A stretch of 51,954 nt of DNA from Flavobacterium sp. (GTDB lineage: Bacteria; Bacteroidota; Bacteroidia; Flavobacteriales; Flavobacteriaceae), in NCBI RefSeq assembly GCF_027482425.1, contig NZ_JAIXWA010000018.1, positions 1 through 51,954 on the forward strand. The letters run 5' to 3'. The notes under the pieces are model-generated. The model ran no database searches, was not told the DNA's origin, and worked only from the letters and a program-made list of their open reading frames with translations. The position numbers and the translations under genes are program-made. Positions 8,576 through 16,888 of the stretch are shown piece by piece. Position 1 is the stretch's first letter. Each line of letters opens with the position of its first letter.

Positions 8576-9346
8576 TTAATCACTAAACCCCTCAAACACG
8601 CCCAACCCAAATAGTGCAAAGTCATATTTTACGGGATCGTGGGGGTCCAACGCGCGTAGGGCAGTGTCCAATTCTACCAGGGCTTTGGCATCATTTTGCT
8701 TCCGCGCAAGGAGTCCGAGTTTGCGCGCCACATTGCCCGAATGCACGTCTAGCGGACAAGATAAGGCGGCCATTGGGATGCTTTTCCAAATTCCCAAATC
8801 AACTCCTTTTTTGTCTTGGCGCACCATCCAACGTAAAAACATGTTGATGCGTTTGGCGGCAGATTTGTTCAGCGGATCGGAAATGTGTTTTTGGGTCCGT
8901 TCTTCATGCGCTATTTCAAAAAAATGCTTTTTGAAGGCACTGATAGCGGGCTGCATCGACTGTGAAGTATGGTGTTTTTGAAAGAGCGCTTCCATGCCGC
9001 CATGTTGGGAATACACATGCCTCAACCCACGAACAAACGTCTTCAAATCAGTAGCGTTGAATGTTCGATGCACAAATCCGTCCAAAAGTTCCAAATCCGA
9101 TTCCCGATGCGTCATCACAAAATCGTAGGGTGCATTTCCCATACGTTCGATGATACTTTGGGCCGATTTGATAATCATTTTTCGGTTGCCCCAAGCGATG
9201 GTAGCGGCCAAAAAGCCTGCGATTTCAATATCTTCTTTTTGGGTGAATTGATGGGGAATTTGAATCGGATCGGAGGTAATAAAATCGGGGCGATTGTATA
9301 GTTCCACCTTTTCATTCAAAAAATTACGGAGTTCGTTGGGGGTCAT
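8576..9346 (-). CDS. TIGR02757 (DUF2400) family protein
   Basis: A 256-residue cytosolic protein of a conserved bacterial family with no established function. Family-like segments are EDIEIAGFLAATIAWGNRKMI near the N-terminus, KRINMFLRWMVRQD and PLDVHSGNVARKLGLL in the C-terminal half, and the end PVKYDFALFGLGVF. The ATG at 9346 overlaps the last 23 bp of the upstream membrane-protein gene, suggesting cotranscription and coupled translation. The final residues (EGFSD) come from the copy of the 3' end that borders the islet; a diverged copy of that end lies 2.3 kb away at 6292-6344. Confidence 0.9.
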   Translation of the reverse strand: MTPNELRNFLNEKVELYNRPDFITSDPIQIPHQFTQKEDIEIAGFLAATIAWGNRKMIIKSAQSIIERMGNAPYDFVMTHRESDLELLDGFVHRTFNATDLKTFVRGLRHVYSQHGGMEALFQKHHTSQSMQPAISAFKKHFFEIAHEERTQKHISDPLNKSAAKRINMFLRWMVRQDKKGVDLGIWKSIPMAALSCPLDVHSGNVARKLGLLARKQNDAKALVELDTALRALDPHDPVKYDFALFGLGVFEGFSD

Positions 9347-11033
9347 CGGGAAGGTATTTGGAATAAAAACCGTCTTTTAGGTCGTTGGTTCGCTGTTGCG
9401 GAATCAAATGAAAATACGTTTTGAAATACTCGATTTGCTCTTTGTTGACGGTCGGTAAGGGACCGTTGTAAGTACCCCAGAAGAAGTCGTTATTTTTAGG
9501 GCTGTAGTAGTTCAAATTCCCTTCTTTGCGTTTTTCAAAGTACATTTGGTATTTGGAGTTGGGGTGGGGCAATAGTGTATATTCAGGTTTGAAATGGCTG
9601 AGTTCCAACATGAACTTATAGTTGGAAAAACGATTTAAGTTTACCGGAACCAACACCGCCCAAAGTACTGGAAGTAGACTCATAAAGAGCAGACTGTATA
9701 TTGTTTTCCGTTGCGAAATAGCCAGGCTGAGCCAAAGACATGATAAAAACAAAATCCCGTTAAGGAAGAATCGGTATTGGGGTGAGGTGGCAAATAATAC
9801 GCCCAACTGAATGACAAGCATTCCATATACTACGCGGTATCCTTTTTCTTTGATGATGAAAAATACAATGGGCGTAAGTACGAGCAAAAGCACTTCTATT
9901 TTATTGAATAATCCGTTCATTTTGGGGAGTTGGAGCCAACGTAAAAAAAGATCCCAACGCGAAAAGGCATCGTAGTTTTCGGTGGTGAGAAAGTAACCAT
10001 ACTTCTTCAATTCTTCATAATAAAAATGTTCGATTTCAGGAGGTAGGGAATAGTCAAAATACTGTCCAGAAAACAGCTGGGAAGGAAAAACGGGCACTCC
10101 ACAAATGATTAAATTTTTGGCGACAAACAAGCCTAGGGTCAAACTACAAAGCATAGCCACTTTGGGGAAACAAACATGGAGCGTTTTAAAATGAACCACA
10201 AACCAATACAACGGCAACAAGGCCAACGTTAAGGCCGTATTTTTTGCCAAAAGGGTAAAAAGCACTAAAAAGGAAAGTTGTACAAAAGTTGCCTTTGTGG
10301 GTTGGTGAAACTCGGAAATAAAAAGGTAAAAAATAAGGAAACTGAGCACGTAAACCACCACATCGGGGGAAGGCGCACTGATAAATTGAAAGAGGAGGAG
10401 GGCGGTAATTGGAAACAAGCCCACCACTAGATCCACTCGTTTTTTACGCTCAAAATAGGTTGATAATTGCTCGATGGAGAAGGCAAACCCATACCAAAGC
10501 AAAAGGCCACTTAGGTCATTGAATCGGTCGCAAAGGAAGGGAAAATTGAATGTACTTTGGGCAATATGCCATCCGCTTAACTGTCCCAAAAAGAAGTGCA
10601 GGTTGATCAAGCCTTTGACCATGCCGTATTCATTGAGCCATTTGATGTTTTGAATGTAATAGGATTCATTGTCAATCACATAGGGAGCCGAAGCGCATTG
10701 GGCCAAAAGAAGTAAACTCACTAGTAAGAAGTACCATTTTAGGGGCCATGACCAGGCTTGAAAACGAAGATACGATTCAAAAACCGCTCTTTTCCATAAC
10801 GGGTAATACCGCCAACCGAGAATTACATTGAGTCCCAATAAAACTGTATGAAATTCCCAATGAATGCGTCCAAAAAACGCCCAGACACCAGCAAAAAAAG
10901 TAACCAATCCCAACCCCAAAATGGTTTTTACCAACGGAATTTTGGCTTGTGTTTTAAGCCACTGATTTCCCGCGGTTCCCCATATCAAAAGGGTAAACGC
11001 GATATAGAACCAAGAAATCAGGATTAAAAGCAT
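9324..11033 (-). CDS. Large polytopic membrane protein, LIC_10190-like
   Basis: A 569-residue integral membrane protein with roughly 12 hydrophobic helices from the N-terminus to ~residue 460 (for example MLLILISWFYIAFTLLIWG, FFAGVWAFFG, LLALLPLYWFVV). A ~100-residue hydrophilic C-terminal tail follows. The layout resembles GT-C glycosyltransferases and O-antigen ligase-type membrane proteins. The family that NCBI names LIC_10190 is my best match from memory. I cannot point to a catalytic residue with confidence. It starts 3 bp after the LolD-like gene and overlaps the TIGR02757 gene at its 3' end, forming a compact three-gene operon. Confidence 0.75.
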   Translation of the reverse strand: MLLILISWFYIAFTLLIWGTAGNQWLKTQAKIPLVKTILGLGLVTFFAGVWAFFGRIHWEFHTVLLGLNVILGWRYYPLWKRAVFESYLRFQAWSWPLKWYFLLVSLLLLAQCASAPYVIDNESYYIQNIKWLNEYGMVKGLINLHFFLGQLSGWHIAQSTFNFPFLCDRFNDLSGLLLWYGFAFSIEQLSTYFERKKRVDLVVGLFPITALLLFQFISAPSPDVVVYVLSFLIFYLFISEFHQPTKATFVQLSFLVLFTLLAKNTALTLALLPLYWFVVHFKTLHVCFPKVAMLCSLTLGLFVAKNLIICGVPVFPSQLFSGQYFDYSLPPEIEHFYYEELKKYGYFLTTENYDAFSRWDLFLRWLQLPKMNGLFNKIEVLLLVLTPIVFFIIKEKGYRVVYGMLVIQLGVLFATSPQYRFFLNGILFLSCLWLSLAISQRKTIYSLLFMSLLPVLWAVLVPVNLNRFSNYKFMLELSHFKPEYTLLPHPNSKYQMYFEKRKEGNLNYYSPKNNDFFWGTYNGPLPTVNKEQIEYFKTYFHLIPQQRTNDLKDGFYSKYLPDDPQRTP

Positions 11034-11036
11034 AGG

Positions 11037-11693
11037 CTAACTCATTTTTCCGTCGACCATCACCAACTTACGGTCGGCTTGGTTGGCTAATTCCTCGTTG
11101 TGTGTCACAATGACGAAGGTTTGTCCCAACTCGTCGCGCAATTTGAAAAACAATTGGTGCAAATTTTCGGCTGAAGCCGTGTCTAAATTCCCCGAAGGTT
11201 CGTCGGCAAAAATTACAGCGGGTTGGTTAATGAGAGCGCGGGCCACCGCTACCCGTTGTTGTTCTCCACCCGAGAGTTCAGAGGGTTTATGGTGTAAACG
11301 TTCGCCCAAACCTAAGTATTCTAGATGTTTTTTGGCGGCCGTTTCTGCTTCGGCTTTTGATTTACCAGCAATAAAGGCAGGAATACACACATTTTCAAGT
11401 GCGGTAAATTCGGGTAAGAGTTGGTGAAATTGAAAAATAAATCCCAACTTTTGGTTTCGAAAGGCGGAGAGTTTTTTATCGCGCAAGGCCAACACATTGA
11501 CTCCATCAATAGTAAGGGAGGCCGCTCCTTTATCGGGGTGATCGAGGGTGCCTAATAGTTGTAGCAAAGTCGTTTTACCCGCACCAGAAGCCCCTACAAT
11601 AGAGACAATTTCTCCTTTTTCAATCGTTAAATCGACTCCTTTGAGCACGTGTAGTTGATCGTAATGTTTGTGGATATTTTGGGCCGCTATCAT
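11037..11693 (-). CDS. lolD: ABC transporter ATPase, LolD-like
   Basis: About 218 residues, the length of LolD/MacB/FtsE-type ATPases. It carries Walker [10 protein letters not shown], a Q-loop region ([16 protein letters not shown]), the signature [15 protein letters not shown], Walker [10 protein letters not shown] and the H-loop VTHNE. The EFTALENV and [12 protein letters not shown] segments point to the lipoprotein-export/MacB subgroup, which powers release of lipoproteins from the inner membrane. No permease gene is adjacent, so the partner must be elsewhere and the LolD name is by similarity. I prefer the ATG at 11693 ([12 protein letters not shown]); one three codons upstream (11702) is also possible. 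Confidence 0.85.
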   Translation of the reverse strand: MIAAQNIHKHYDQLHVLKGVDLTIEKGEIVSIVGASGAGKTTLLQLLGTLDHPDKGAASLTIDGVNVLALRDKKLSAFRNQKLGFIFQFHQLLPEFTALENVCIPAFIAGKSKAEAETAAKKHLEYLGLGERLHHKPSELSGGEQQRVAVARALINQPAVIFADEPSGNLDTASAENLHQLFFKLRDELGQTFVIVTHNEELANQADRKLVMVDGKMS

Positions 11694-11815
11694 CGATTCC
11701 ATTTTTTACAAAGAAACGAAGAAAAATGGGAAAACAACAAAGAGATTTTAGTAAACCCATTCACTTGACAGCTATTAAAAATTCGTTAAAGTCCACTTTT
11801 TGTTTAATAATAATG

Positions 11816-11823
11816 TACATTTG
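11816..11823 (+). promoter_or_regulatory. Candidate -7 element of the folE promoter
   Basis: TACATTTG matches the Bacteroidetes TAnnTTTG consensus and ends 20 bp before the folE ATG. A TTTG at 11799-11802 could act as the -33 element, but its 13-bp spacing is shorter than usual. Confidence 0.45.
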
Positions 11824-11843
11824 TTAAACAAAATTTGAAACCC

Positions 11844-12518
11844 ATGAACACCGTCACTGAAAAAGAATTGTATGAAATCCTTGGTGATGATCACCAAATG
11901 ACCGCTGCCGACACCCCTTTACGTCCGGATGCTTTCGTCAAAACGGATGCGGAGAAGATGACGGTAATTGAACACCATTTTGAGCAAATTATGGAAGCCC
12001 TCGGGTTGGACCTCACCGACGACAGTTTGCGTGGAACGCCCCACCGGGTAGCCAAAATGTATGTGCAAGAAATTTTTTCAGGATTACACCCTGATAACAA
12101 ACCCAAAATCTCAGTATTTGATAACTCGTACCATTATGATAAAATGTTGGTCGAAGCCAATATCAACTTTAACTCCACTTGTGAGCACCACTTTTTACCT
12201 ATTATCGGTAAGGCGCACATTGGGTATGTGTCCAATGGTAAAGTTATTGGATTGTCAAAGTTGAACCGTATTGTCGATTACTTTGCCCGCCGTCCGCAGG
12301 TACAAGAACGCATGGTAATGCAGGTATTCAATGAATTAAAGACAGTTTTAGATACCGATGACGTTATGGTAGTTATGGAAGCCAAGCATTTATGCGTTTC
12401 CAGTCGCGGTATTAAAGATGAAACGAGTTTTACATCAACCTTGCAATACGGCGGAATTTTCGAGAAAAAAGAATATCGGGATGATTTCTTCCGCTTGTTG
12501 GGAGAGAAAAATAGTTAA
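11844..12518 (+). CDS. folE: GTP cyclohydrolase I
   Basis: Converts GTP to 7,8-dihydroneopterin triphosphate, the first step of folate and pterin synthesis. The 224-residue protein has the family zinc ligands Cys113 and His116 (in TCEHHFLP) and Cys184 (in KHLCVSSRGI). It also has the GTP-binding segments DDSLRGTPHRVAKMY and IGLSKLNRIVDYFARRPQVQERM. I chose ATG 11844; a TTG three codons upstream (11835) is in frame but less likely. It is a single-gene unit with a strong terminator immediately behind. The gene is divergent from the lolD-like gene and convergent with the next. Confidence 0.97.
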   Translation: MNTVTEKELYEILGDDHQMTAADTPLRPDAFVKTDAEKMTVIEHHFEQIMEALGLDLTDDSLRGTPHRVAKMYVQEIFSGLHPDNKPKISVFDNSYHYDKMLVEANINFNSTCEHHFLPIIGKAHIGYVSNGKVIGLSKLNRIVDYFARRPQVQERMVMQVFNELKTVLDTDDVMVVMEAKHLCVSSRGIKDETSFTSTLQYGGIFEKKEYRDDFFRLLGEKNS

Positions 12519-12523
12519 CATCG

Positions 12524-12552
12524 AAGGGGCGTAAACGTCCCTTATTTTTTTT
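12524..12552 (+). terminator. Rho-independent terminator of folE
   Basis: A 20-bp stem-loop (AAGGGGCGTAAACGTCCCTT, one G-T pair) is followed by an A/T run with nine consecutive T. It lies 5 bp after the folE stop. The T-run at the same time encodes the last residues of the convergent gene at 12542-12859. Confidence 0.85.
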
Positions 12553-12859
12553 CAAAAAAATCGACAAGAAATCCCAACTTCATACCCCGCAACATTTTCT
12601 TCTCAAAGGTCCAAAAGAATTTAAACTGCCCAAAAAGAAAGCCATAACCCACCAACAACACTTGATATACAGGGAAAATCCCCACGATGTAAATAACATA
12701 ATACAACCAAACGGGAACCGTTTCACGCGTAATACCTACCCATGCCAATAAGGGTTTTGCCAAATAGGCTGCCGTTGAACCCGTGAGCGCAAAGACGAGT
12801 AATATAACTGCGTATTGCCAGTTGGAAGTAATGTGGTATCGTTCTTTAAAGCTCGCCAT
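12542..12859 (-). CDS. Small membrane protein, DUF6787-like
   Basis: A 105-residue protein with two or three hydrophobic helices (residues ~16-36 YAVILLVFALTGSTAAYLA; ~50-74 LYYVIYIVGIFPVYQVLLVG) and a basic, aromatic C-terminal stretch (GQFKFFWTFEKKMLRGMKL). This layout fits a Bacteroidetes family I recall as DUF6787, of unknown function. Its last codons are written by the T-tract of the opposing folE terminator. A -7-like motif (TACCTTTG on the minus strand, 12867-12874) precedes its ATG by 7 bp, overlapping the end of the upstream gene's intergenic gap. Confidence 0.65.
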   Translation of the reverse strand: MASFKERYHITSNWQYAVILLVFALTGSTAAYLAKPLLAWVGITRETVPVWLYYVIYIVGIFPVYQVLLVGYGFLFGQFKFFWTFEKKMLRGMKLGFLVDFFEKK

Positions 12860-12879
12860 AGGGGGACAAAGGTATCAAA

Positions 12880-13314
12880 TTAGGGACGGACATCAAAGAA
12901 GCCAAATCGTTGGTTGTGTTGCAACTGAAAGTAAACGAAAAAATTGTAAATCAGGTAGTTGACTTCATAGCCGTAACGCACAGTCGGATCGTAATCGATA
13001 CGCATATCGTATTGTAACGCGTTATAACGGCTTGTTTGATTCACACGACTGTTCCACTCTTGCACCCATAATCGATTGCGACTCTCCAAAAAAGTCTCCG
13101 AGTAATACCCACGGGGTCGCGCATAAGAGTCCAACCACCCATAAAATCCAGGTTCAATGATAATCACTTCATACTCTAGGGAATCATTGGCAATCCGCAA
13201 GGTATCGCCCGATGGAGTGTTTTGTGCCACCGCAGTCGTATTGGACTTTTGGGGAGTACTCGCGCAACTCCATAAGATGAAGAGAAAAATGATAAATACA
13301 CCGCCGATTTTCAT
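12880..13314 (-). CDS. Lipoprotein, DUF6146-like
   Basis: A 144-residue lipoprotein. The signal is MKIGGVFIIFLFILWSC with Cys17 in the lipobox and a Ser/Thr-rich linker behind it. The body contains EYEVIIIEPGFYGWLDSYARPRG, an YNALQYDMRIDYDP segment and a tyrosine-rich C-terminus (VNYLIYNFFVYFQLQHNQRFG). This matches the pattern of DUF6146, known to me only from Flavobacteriia and without assigned function. It should be anchored in the envelope. It lies 20 bp upstream of the DUF6787-like gene and shares its strand. Confidence 0.7.
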   Translation of the reverse strand: MKIGGVFIIFLFILWSCASTPQKSNTTAVAQNTPSGDTLRIANDSLEYEVIIIEPGFYGWLDSYARPRGYYSETFLESRNRLWVQEWNSRVNQTSRYNALQYDMRIDYDPTVRYGYEVNYLIYNFFVYFQLQHNQRFGFFDVRP

Positions 13315-13370
13315 GATTTAAAGGTACACAATTGCGCGTAATTTGTTTCAAGAATTTACGTGCTTTTAAC

Positions 13371-13397
13371 AAAAAAAAGCACCTCTAAGGGTGCTTT
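13371..13397 (-). terminator. Rho-independent terminator of serA
   Basis: The stem AAAGCACC / GGTGCTTT has a 6-nt loop. On the minus strand the stem runs into a T-tract (plus-strand A-run 13371-13378). It lies just downstream of the serA stop at 13403. Confidence 0.85.
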
Positions 13398-13402
13398 CAT
13401 TC

Positions 13403-14359
13403 TTATTTTTTGCCTAACAAGCCAATGATTTGTTCAGCCAATTCCGTTCCGATACGGTCTTGGGCTTCCAAGGTGGCCGCACCAATGTGGGGCGTTAAGG
13501 AGATTTTTGGGTGCATTAATATTTGAATCTCCGGCTGGGGCTCTTTTTCAAAAACGTCCAATCCAGCAAACGCAATTTTCCCAGCGTCAAGCGATTCGAT
13601 CAATGCTACTTCATTAATCACACCTCCTCGGGCACAATTGACAATTCCTGCACCGTCTTTCATCAAAGCAAATTCTTCCTTGTCAATAATATATTTTTCT
13701 TGGGCCGGGACATGTAAGGTAATGAAGTCTGAATGCTTGAGAACATCGGCTAAAGGTTCGGTGAGGATATCTACATCGATAAATTGTCCCGTGTAAAATT
13801 CCACCCGAATCGCAGCTTTATCGATAAAACTATCGGCGGCAATCACACGCATCCCCAAGCCCAAAGCCATTTTAGCCACCGCTTGCCCTATGCGTCCAAA
13901 ACCGATAATACCCAACGATTTCCCACGCAACTCGGTTCCGTTGGCATAGGCTCTTTTTAACCCGTCAAAGTTGGAGTCGCCTTCCAACGGCATATTTCGG
14001 TTAGCATCATATAAAAATCGAACCCCCGTAAACAAATGCGCAAATACCAGTTCGGCTACACTTTCAGAAGATGAAGCAGGGGTATTGATCACCTGAATTC
14101 CTTTGCTACGTGCATAATCCACATCGATATTATCCATCCCAACACCTCCACGACCAATGATTTTGAGTCCGGGGCAGGCATCGATGATATCTTTACGAAT
14201 CTTGGTGGCGCTCCGTACCAAGACGACTTCAATTCCTTTTTCATTGACAAAATTGGCCACTTGTTCTTGTGCCACTTTTGTTGTGATTACTTCATAACCG
14301 CCTTTTTCTAAGGCTGCAATTCCACTTTTGGAAATGCCATCGTTTGCTAAAACTTTCAT
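13403..14359 (-). CDS. serA: D-3-phosphoglycerate dehydrogenase
   Basis: Oxidises 3-phosphoglycerate to 3-phosphohydroxypyruvate with NAD, the first step of serine synthesis. The 318-residue protein is of the short type: substrate and NAD domains only, with no C-terminal ACT domain, so feedback inhibition by serine through ACT is not expected. Visible motifs are the GRGGVGMDNIDVDYA hinge, the Rossmann motif LGIIGFGRIGQAVA, the catalytic Arg in NCARGGVINE and the catalytic His in LTPHIGAATLEAQ. I use the ATG at 14359 (MKVLANDGI); the extra upstream frame runs through an intergenic repeat. It follows serC on the same strand, so the first two serine-pathway genes form a unit. Confidence 0.95.
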   Translation of the reverse strand: MKVLANDGISKSGIAALEKGGYEVITTKVAQEQVANFVNEKGIEVVLVRSATKIRKDIIDACPGLKIIGRGGVGMDNIDVDYARSKGIQVINTPASSSESVAELVFAHLFTGVRFLYDANRNMPLEGDSNFDGLKRAYANGTELRGKSLGIIGFGRIGQAVAKMALGLGMRVIAADSFIDKAAIRVEFYTGQFIDVDILTEPLADVLKHSDFITLHVPAQEKYIIDKEEFALMKDGAGIVNCARGGVINEVALIESLDAGKIAFAGLDVFEKEPQPEIQILMHPKISLTPHIGAATLEAQDRIGTELAEQIIGLLGKK

Positions 14360-14384
14360 TTGTGTCGTATTTTTTTTTGGGAGC

Positions 14385-14470
14385 TGATCAGGCTGTTCGC
14401 TGTATCTTTTATTCCGCTGGCGCTTCATAAAAGGATGCCTCCCGAAAATTCGGGACCATCCTGGCTAGTC
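14385..14470. repeat. Intergenic repeat between serC and serA (family A)
   Basis: Read on the minus strand, the block runs from GCCAGGATGG through a small hairpin (TCCCGAA-TTCGGGA) to GGCATCC, then GATACAGCGAACAGC. The last two elements recur in the block at 28845-28915 (GGCATCC and GATACAGCGTACAGC), also minus-oriented. It fills the 115-bp gap between the serC stop and the serA start. Confidence 0.6.
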
Positions 14471-14474
14471 CGAC

Positions 14475-15545
14475 TTAAATCGAATGCTCCAATTCTTGCA
14501 TTGTGTTTACTAAAATTTGTACACTTTCCAACGGTAAAGCGTTATACATCGAGGCGCGATACCCACCAACGGAGCGGTGACCGTTCAATCCCGAAATACC
14601 GGCCGCTTTCCAGAGGGCATCAAACTTTTCAGTGTGCGCCGCATCCTTCAACAAAAAAGTGGCGTTCATGGTGCTGCGGTCTTCGACGACGGCTGTACCT
14701 TCAAACAACGGATTTCGGTCGATTTCGTGGTATAATAAAGATGCTTTGGCCTCATTTATTTTCTCAATAGCTGCCACACCGCCTAGTTTTTTTAACCACT
14801 GTAAGGTAAGCAACGAAGCATACACGGGAAAAACAGCGGGGGTATTGTACATACTTTCCGCTTTAATTTGTTTTTGGTAGTCCATCATACTGGGTAACGT
14901 TCGCCCGGTCTTTCCCAACAATGCTTCTTTGATTACGACTAGCGTTGTTCCCGCCGGTCCCATGTTTTTTTGGGCTCCTGCATAAATCAAGGCAAACTGT
15001 GAAAAGTCCAACGAACGCGAAAAAATATCCGAACTCATGTCGCAAATCATCGGAATATCAGTTTTCGGGAAGGATTTCATTTGGGTGCCAAAAATCGTAT
15101 TGTTACTCGTACAGTGGAAGTAATTGGCATCCGCTGGAATAGCGTAATCTTTTGGGATATAATTGAAATTAGCGTCTTTGGAAGTTCCCACGATTACCGT
15201 TTCTCCAAAAAGTTGCGCTTCTTTGATGGCATTCGCGGCCCAGGTTCCCGTTTCTAAGTACGCAGCTTTTCCATCGACTTTCATAAAATTGTAGGGAACG
15301 CGTAAAAATTCCATACTTGCGCCGCCTTGTAAAAATAAAACTTGGTAGCCTTTTCCTTCCAATCCAAGTAATTCCAAAACCAAAGCGCGGGCTTCTTCCA
15401 TCACGGCAATAAAATCTTTACTGCGGTGCGAAATTTCTAAAATTGACAATCCCGATTGATTAAAATCTAAAATCGCTTGCGCCGATTGCTCAAAAACTTC
15501 TTGGGGGAGAATGCAGGGGCCTGCGCTATAATTGTGTTTTTTCAT
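14475..15545 (-). CDS. serC: Phosphoserine aminotransferase
   Basis: Transfers the amino group of glutamate to 3-phosphohydroxypyruvate, giving phosphoserine; the same enzyme can act in pyridoxal-phosphate synthesis. The 356-residue protein starts MKKHNYSAGPCILPQEV, the normal SerC start. It contains LFLQGGASMEFLRVPYN, the PLP-lysine segment FALIYAGAQKNMGPAGTTLV and the C-terminal SGLNGHRSVGGYRASMYNAL. It is the first gene of a serC-serA pair. A perfect 28-bp palindrome lies about 100 bp upstream of the start and could take part in its control. Confidence 0.97.
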   Translation of the reverse strand: MKKHNYSAGPCILPQEVFEQSAQAILDFNQSGLSILEISHRSKDFIAVMEEARALVLELLGLEGKGYQVLFLQGGASMEFLRVPYNFMKVDGKAAYLETGTWAANAIKEAQLFGETVIVGTSKDANFNYIPKDYAIPADANYFHCTSNNTIFGTQMKSFPKTDIPMICDMSSDIFSRSLDFSQFALIYAGAQKNMGPAGTTLVVIKEALLGKTGRTLPSMMDYQKQIKAESMYNTPAVFPVYASLLTLQWLKKLGGVAAIEKINEAKASLLYHEIDRNPLFEGTAVVEDRSTMNATFLLKDAAHTEKFDALWKAAGISGLNGHRSVGGYRASMYNALPLESVQILVNTMQELEHSI

Positions 15546-15646
15546 GATTAACTATGCAATTAATTCTAGTTATATTGTTGTGTGGGTGCAAATTTCAACA
15601 TTACGCGAGAGATATCCGATTGTGAACGAATGGAATCCAATTCGAC

Positions 15647-15674
15647 TTATCAACTAAAACGTTTTAGTTGATAA
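15647..15674. promoter_or_regulatory. Perfect 28-bp palindrome, possible operator
   Basis: The 14-bp half site TTATCAACTAAAAC is followed without a spacer by its exact reverse complement. The dyad centre is AAAACGTTTT, a form typical of repressor half-site pairs, including LacI-family operators with a central CG. There is no adjoining T-tract, so a terminator is less likely. It lies 102 bp upstream of the serC start and about 150 bp downstream of the acyl-CoA reductase gene. The gap 15546-15822 holds nothing else certain; a 32-codon frame at 15695-15793 (+) has no visible support. Confidence 0.6.
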
Positions 15675-15822
15675 ATGACTCTCCTTTGTTTTTTATGAAT
15701 TTTGATATAAAATTCTCACCGTTCTTAAAAAAGCTTGGAAGAAATATAGGCACGGGACAAGTGTTTCAAGAGCAATTGACTTTGGCTTCATAAACTACTA
15801 TTTTAACGTAAATGTCGTGTTT

Positions 15823-16881
15823 TTATATCGTTTGTAAAAAAGCCAAGGTGTCTACATGATCGGCATAATCCCATAATTCGGGACGTTGGGTTTTACCAAA
15901 GGGGATGCTATCGGTTACAATTCCTTTGGAGACGATGCATTGTAATTGGTCTTTTTCGCGTTCCAAACGTTCCTGAACTACGGATAAATCACTGTAATAT
16001 TCGTAAAAAATAGAAGAAATCGGTGAAGCATATCCCGAATCTTCTTTCAGCGTTAAAAAACCATTGTCCAAAATCGAAAACAAGCTCATTAAAAATACCG
16101 CTTTGTTGTAATCGTAATTGTTGGCGTATTTGTCATACTGAATACAATCTTTGTAGGTGTACATCGCCGCAAAAAAAGGGTCAAACGAGTAGCCTTCGGG
16201 AACAAATAATTTCGAAACATTACGGCAGCCCAGTCCAAAGTAGCGAAAGATATCCTCCCCCAACTGCATTAAGTCTTCTTTGGTTTCAGTTCCATCTAAA
16301 ACAGCAACTGAGTTTCGATTTTTACGAATAATAGACGGTTTATCTTTGAAATAATACTCAAAATAGCGCGCTGTATTGTTGCTTCCTGTAGCGATCACAG
16401 CCTCAAATCCTTCGAGTTTCCCTTCAGTAAAAGTGATATAATCCGCTATGCGAGGCTCACAAGCAATCAAATAGTCCACCAAAAAAGGAACCATTATTTG
16501 ATCATTGGACGATGTTTTTACGAGTGCTTTGTGACCCGAAACCAACACACTCAACACATCATGAAACCCTACCAACGGAATATTTCCCGCCAACACCAAG
16601 CCCACAGTTTTGGGTTGGGTGGTACTAAAATCATACGGCTGTAGCCAAGTGGTTAGGTTGTTTTCGGTGAGTGCCTGAGCCCATGATTGTAAGGCATAGC
16701 GCATTTGTTCGGGGGTAAACCATCCGTTGTAATGTTGTGCGGATTCGATTTGCCCTATCATGCGGTCAAAAAACAATTCGTTGTGCAAAACCGCTGGATT
16801 TTTTGTGGGAGTCGTGGCGCCAAATTGGTGCAAAAAATGGCCTAACTGAACCAACGCTGATTTTTTATCGAATTGTAACAT
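15823..16881 (-). CDS. Acyl-CoA reductase, LuxC family
   Basis: A 352-residue member of the LuxC/aldehyde-dehydrogenase-like family, which reduces acyl-CoA or acyl-enzyme to a fatty aldehyde with NADPH. Cys219 (in YFGLGCRNVSKLFVPEG) is the expected acyl-accepting nucleophile. Other family segments are VGLVLAGNIPLVGFHDVL and AVIATGSNNTARYFEYYF in the cofactor domain. Unlike lux operons there is no luciferase gene nearby; instead a ferredoxin gene is divergently transcribed 60 bp away. The physiological aldehyde is unknown. The shorter length than LuxC of luminous bacteria (about 480 residues) is, as I recall, usual for Bacteroidetes versions. Confidence 0.88.
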   Translation of the reverse strand: MLQFDKKSALVQLGHFLHQFGATTPTKNPAVLHNELFFDRMIGQIESAQHYNGWFTPEQMRYALQSWAQALTENNLTTWLQPYDFSTTQPKTVGLVLAGNIPLVGFHDVLSVLVSGHKALVKTSSNDQIMVPFLVDYLIACEPRIADYITFTEGKLEGFEAVIATGSNNTARYFEYYFKDKPSIIRKNRNSVAVLDGTETKEDLMQLGEDIFRYFGLGCRNVSKLFVPEGYSFDPFFAAMYTYKDCIQYDKYANNYDYNKAVFLMSLFSILDNGFLTLKEDSGYASPISSIFYEYYSDLSVVQERLEREKDQLQCIVSKGIVTDSIPFGKTQRPELWDYADHVDTLAFLQTI

Positions 16882-16888
16882 GGGTTGC

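Noticed and set aside
6345..8590. Integrative element with its own integrase
   Set aside because: None of the frames in the islet resembles a recombinase or transposase; the insertion is inferred only from the duplicated gene end.
14360..14428. Upstream extension of serA
   Set aside because: It runs into the family A repeat; the normal dehydrogenase start MKVLANDGI is at 14359.
15823..16881. Bioluminescence (lux) operon
   Set aside because: The LuxC-like gene stands without luciferase, thioesterase or synthetase genes.
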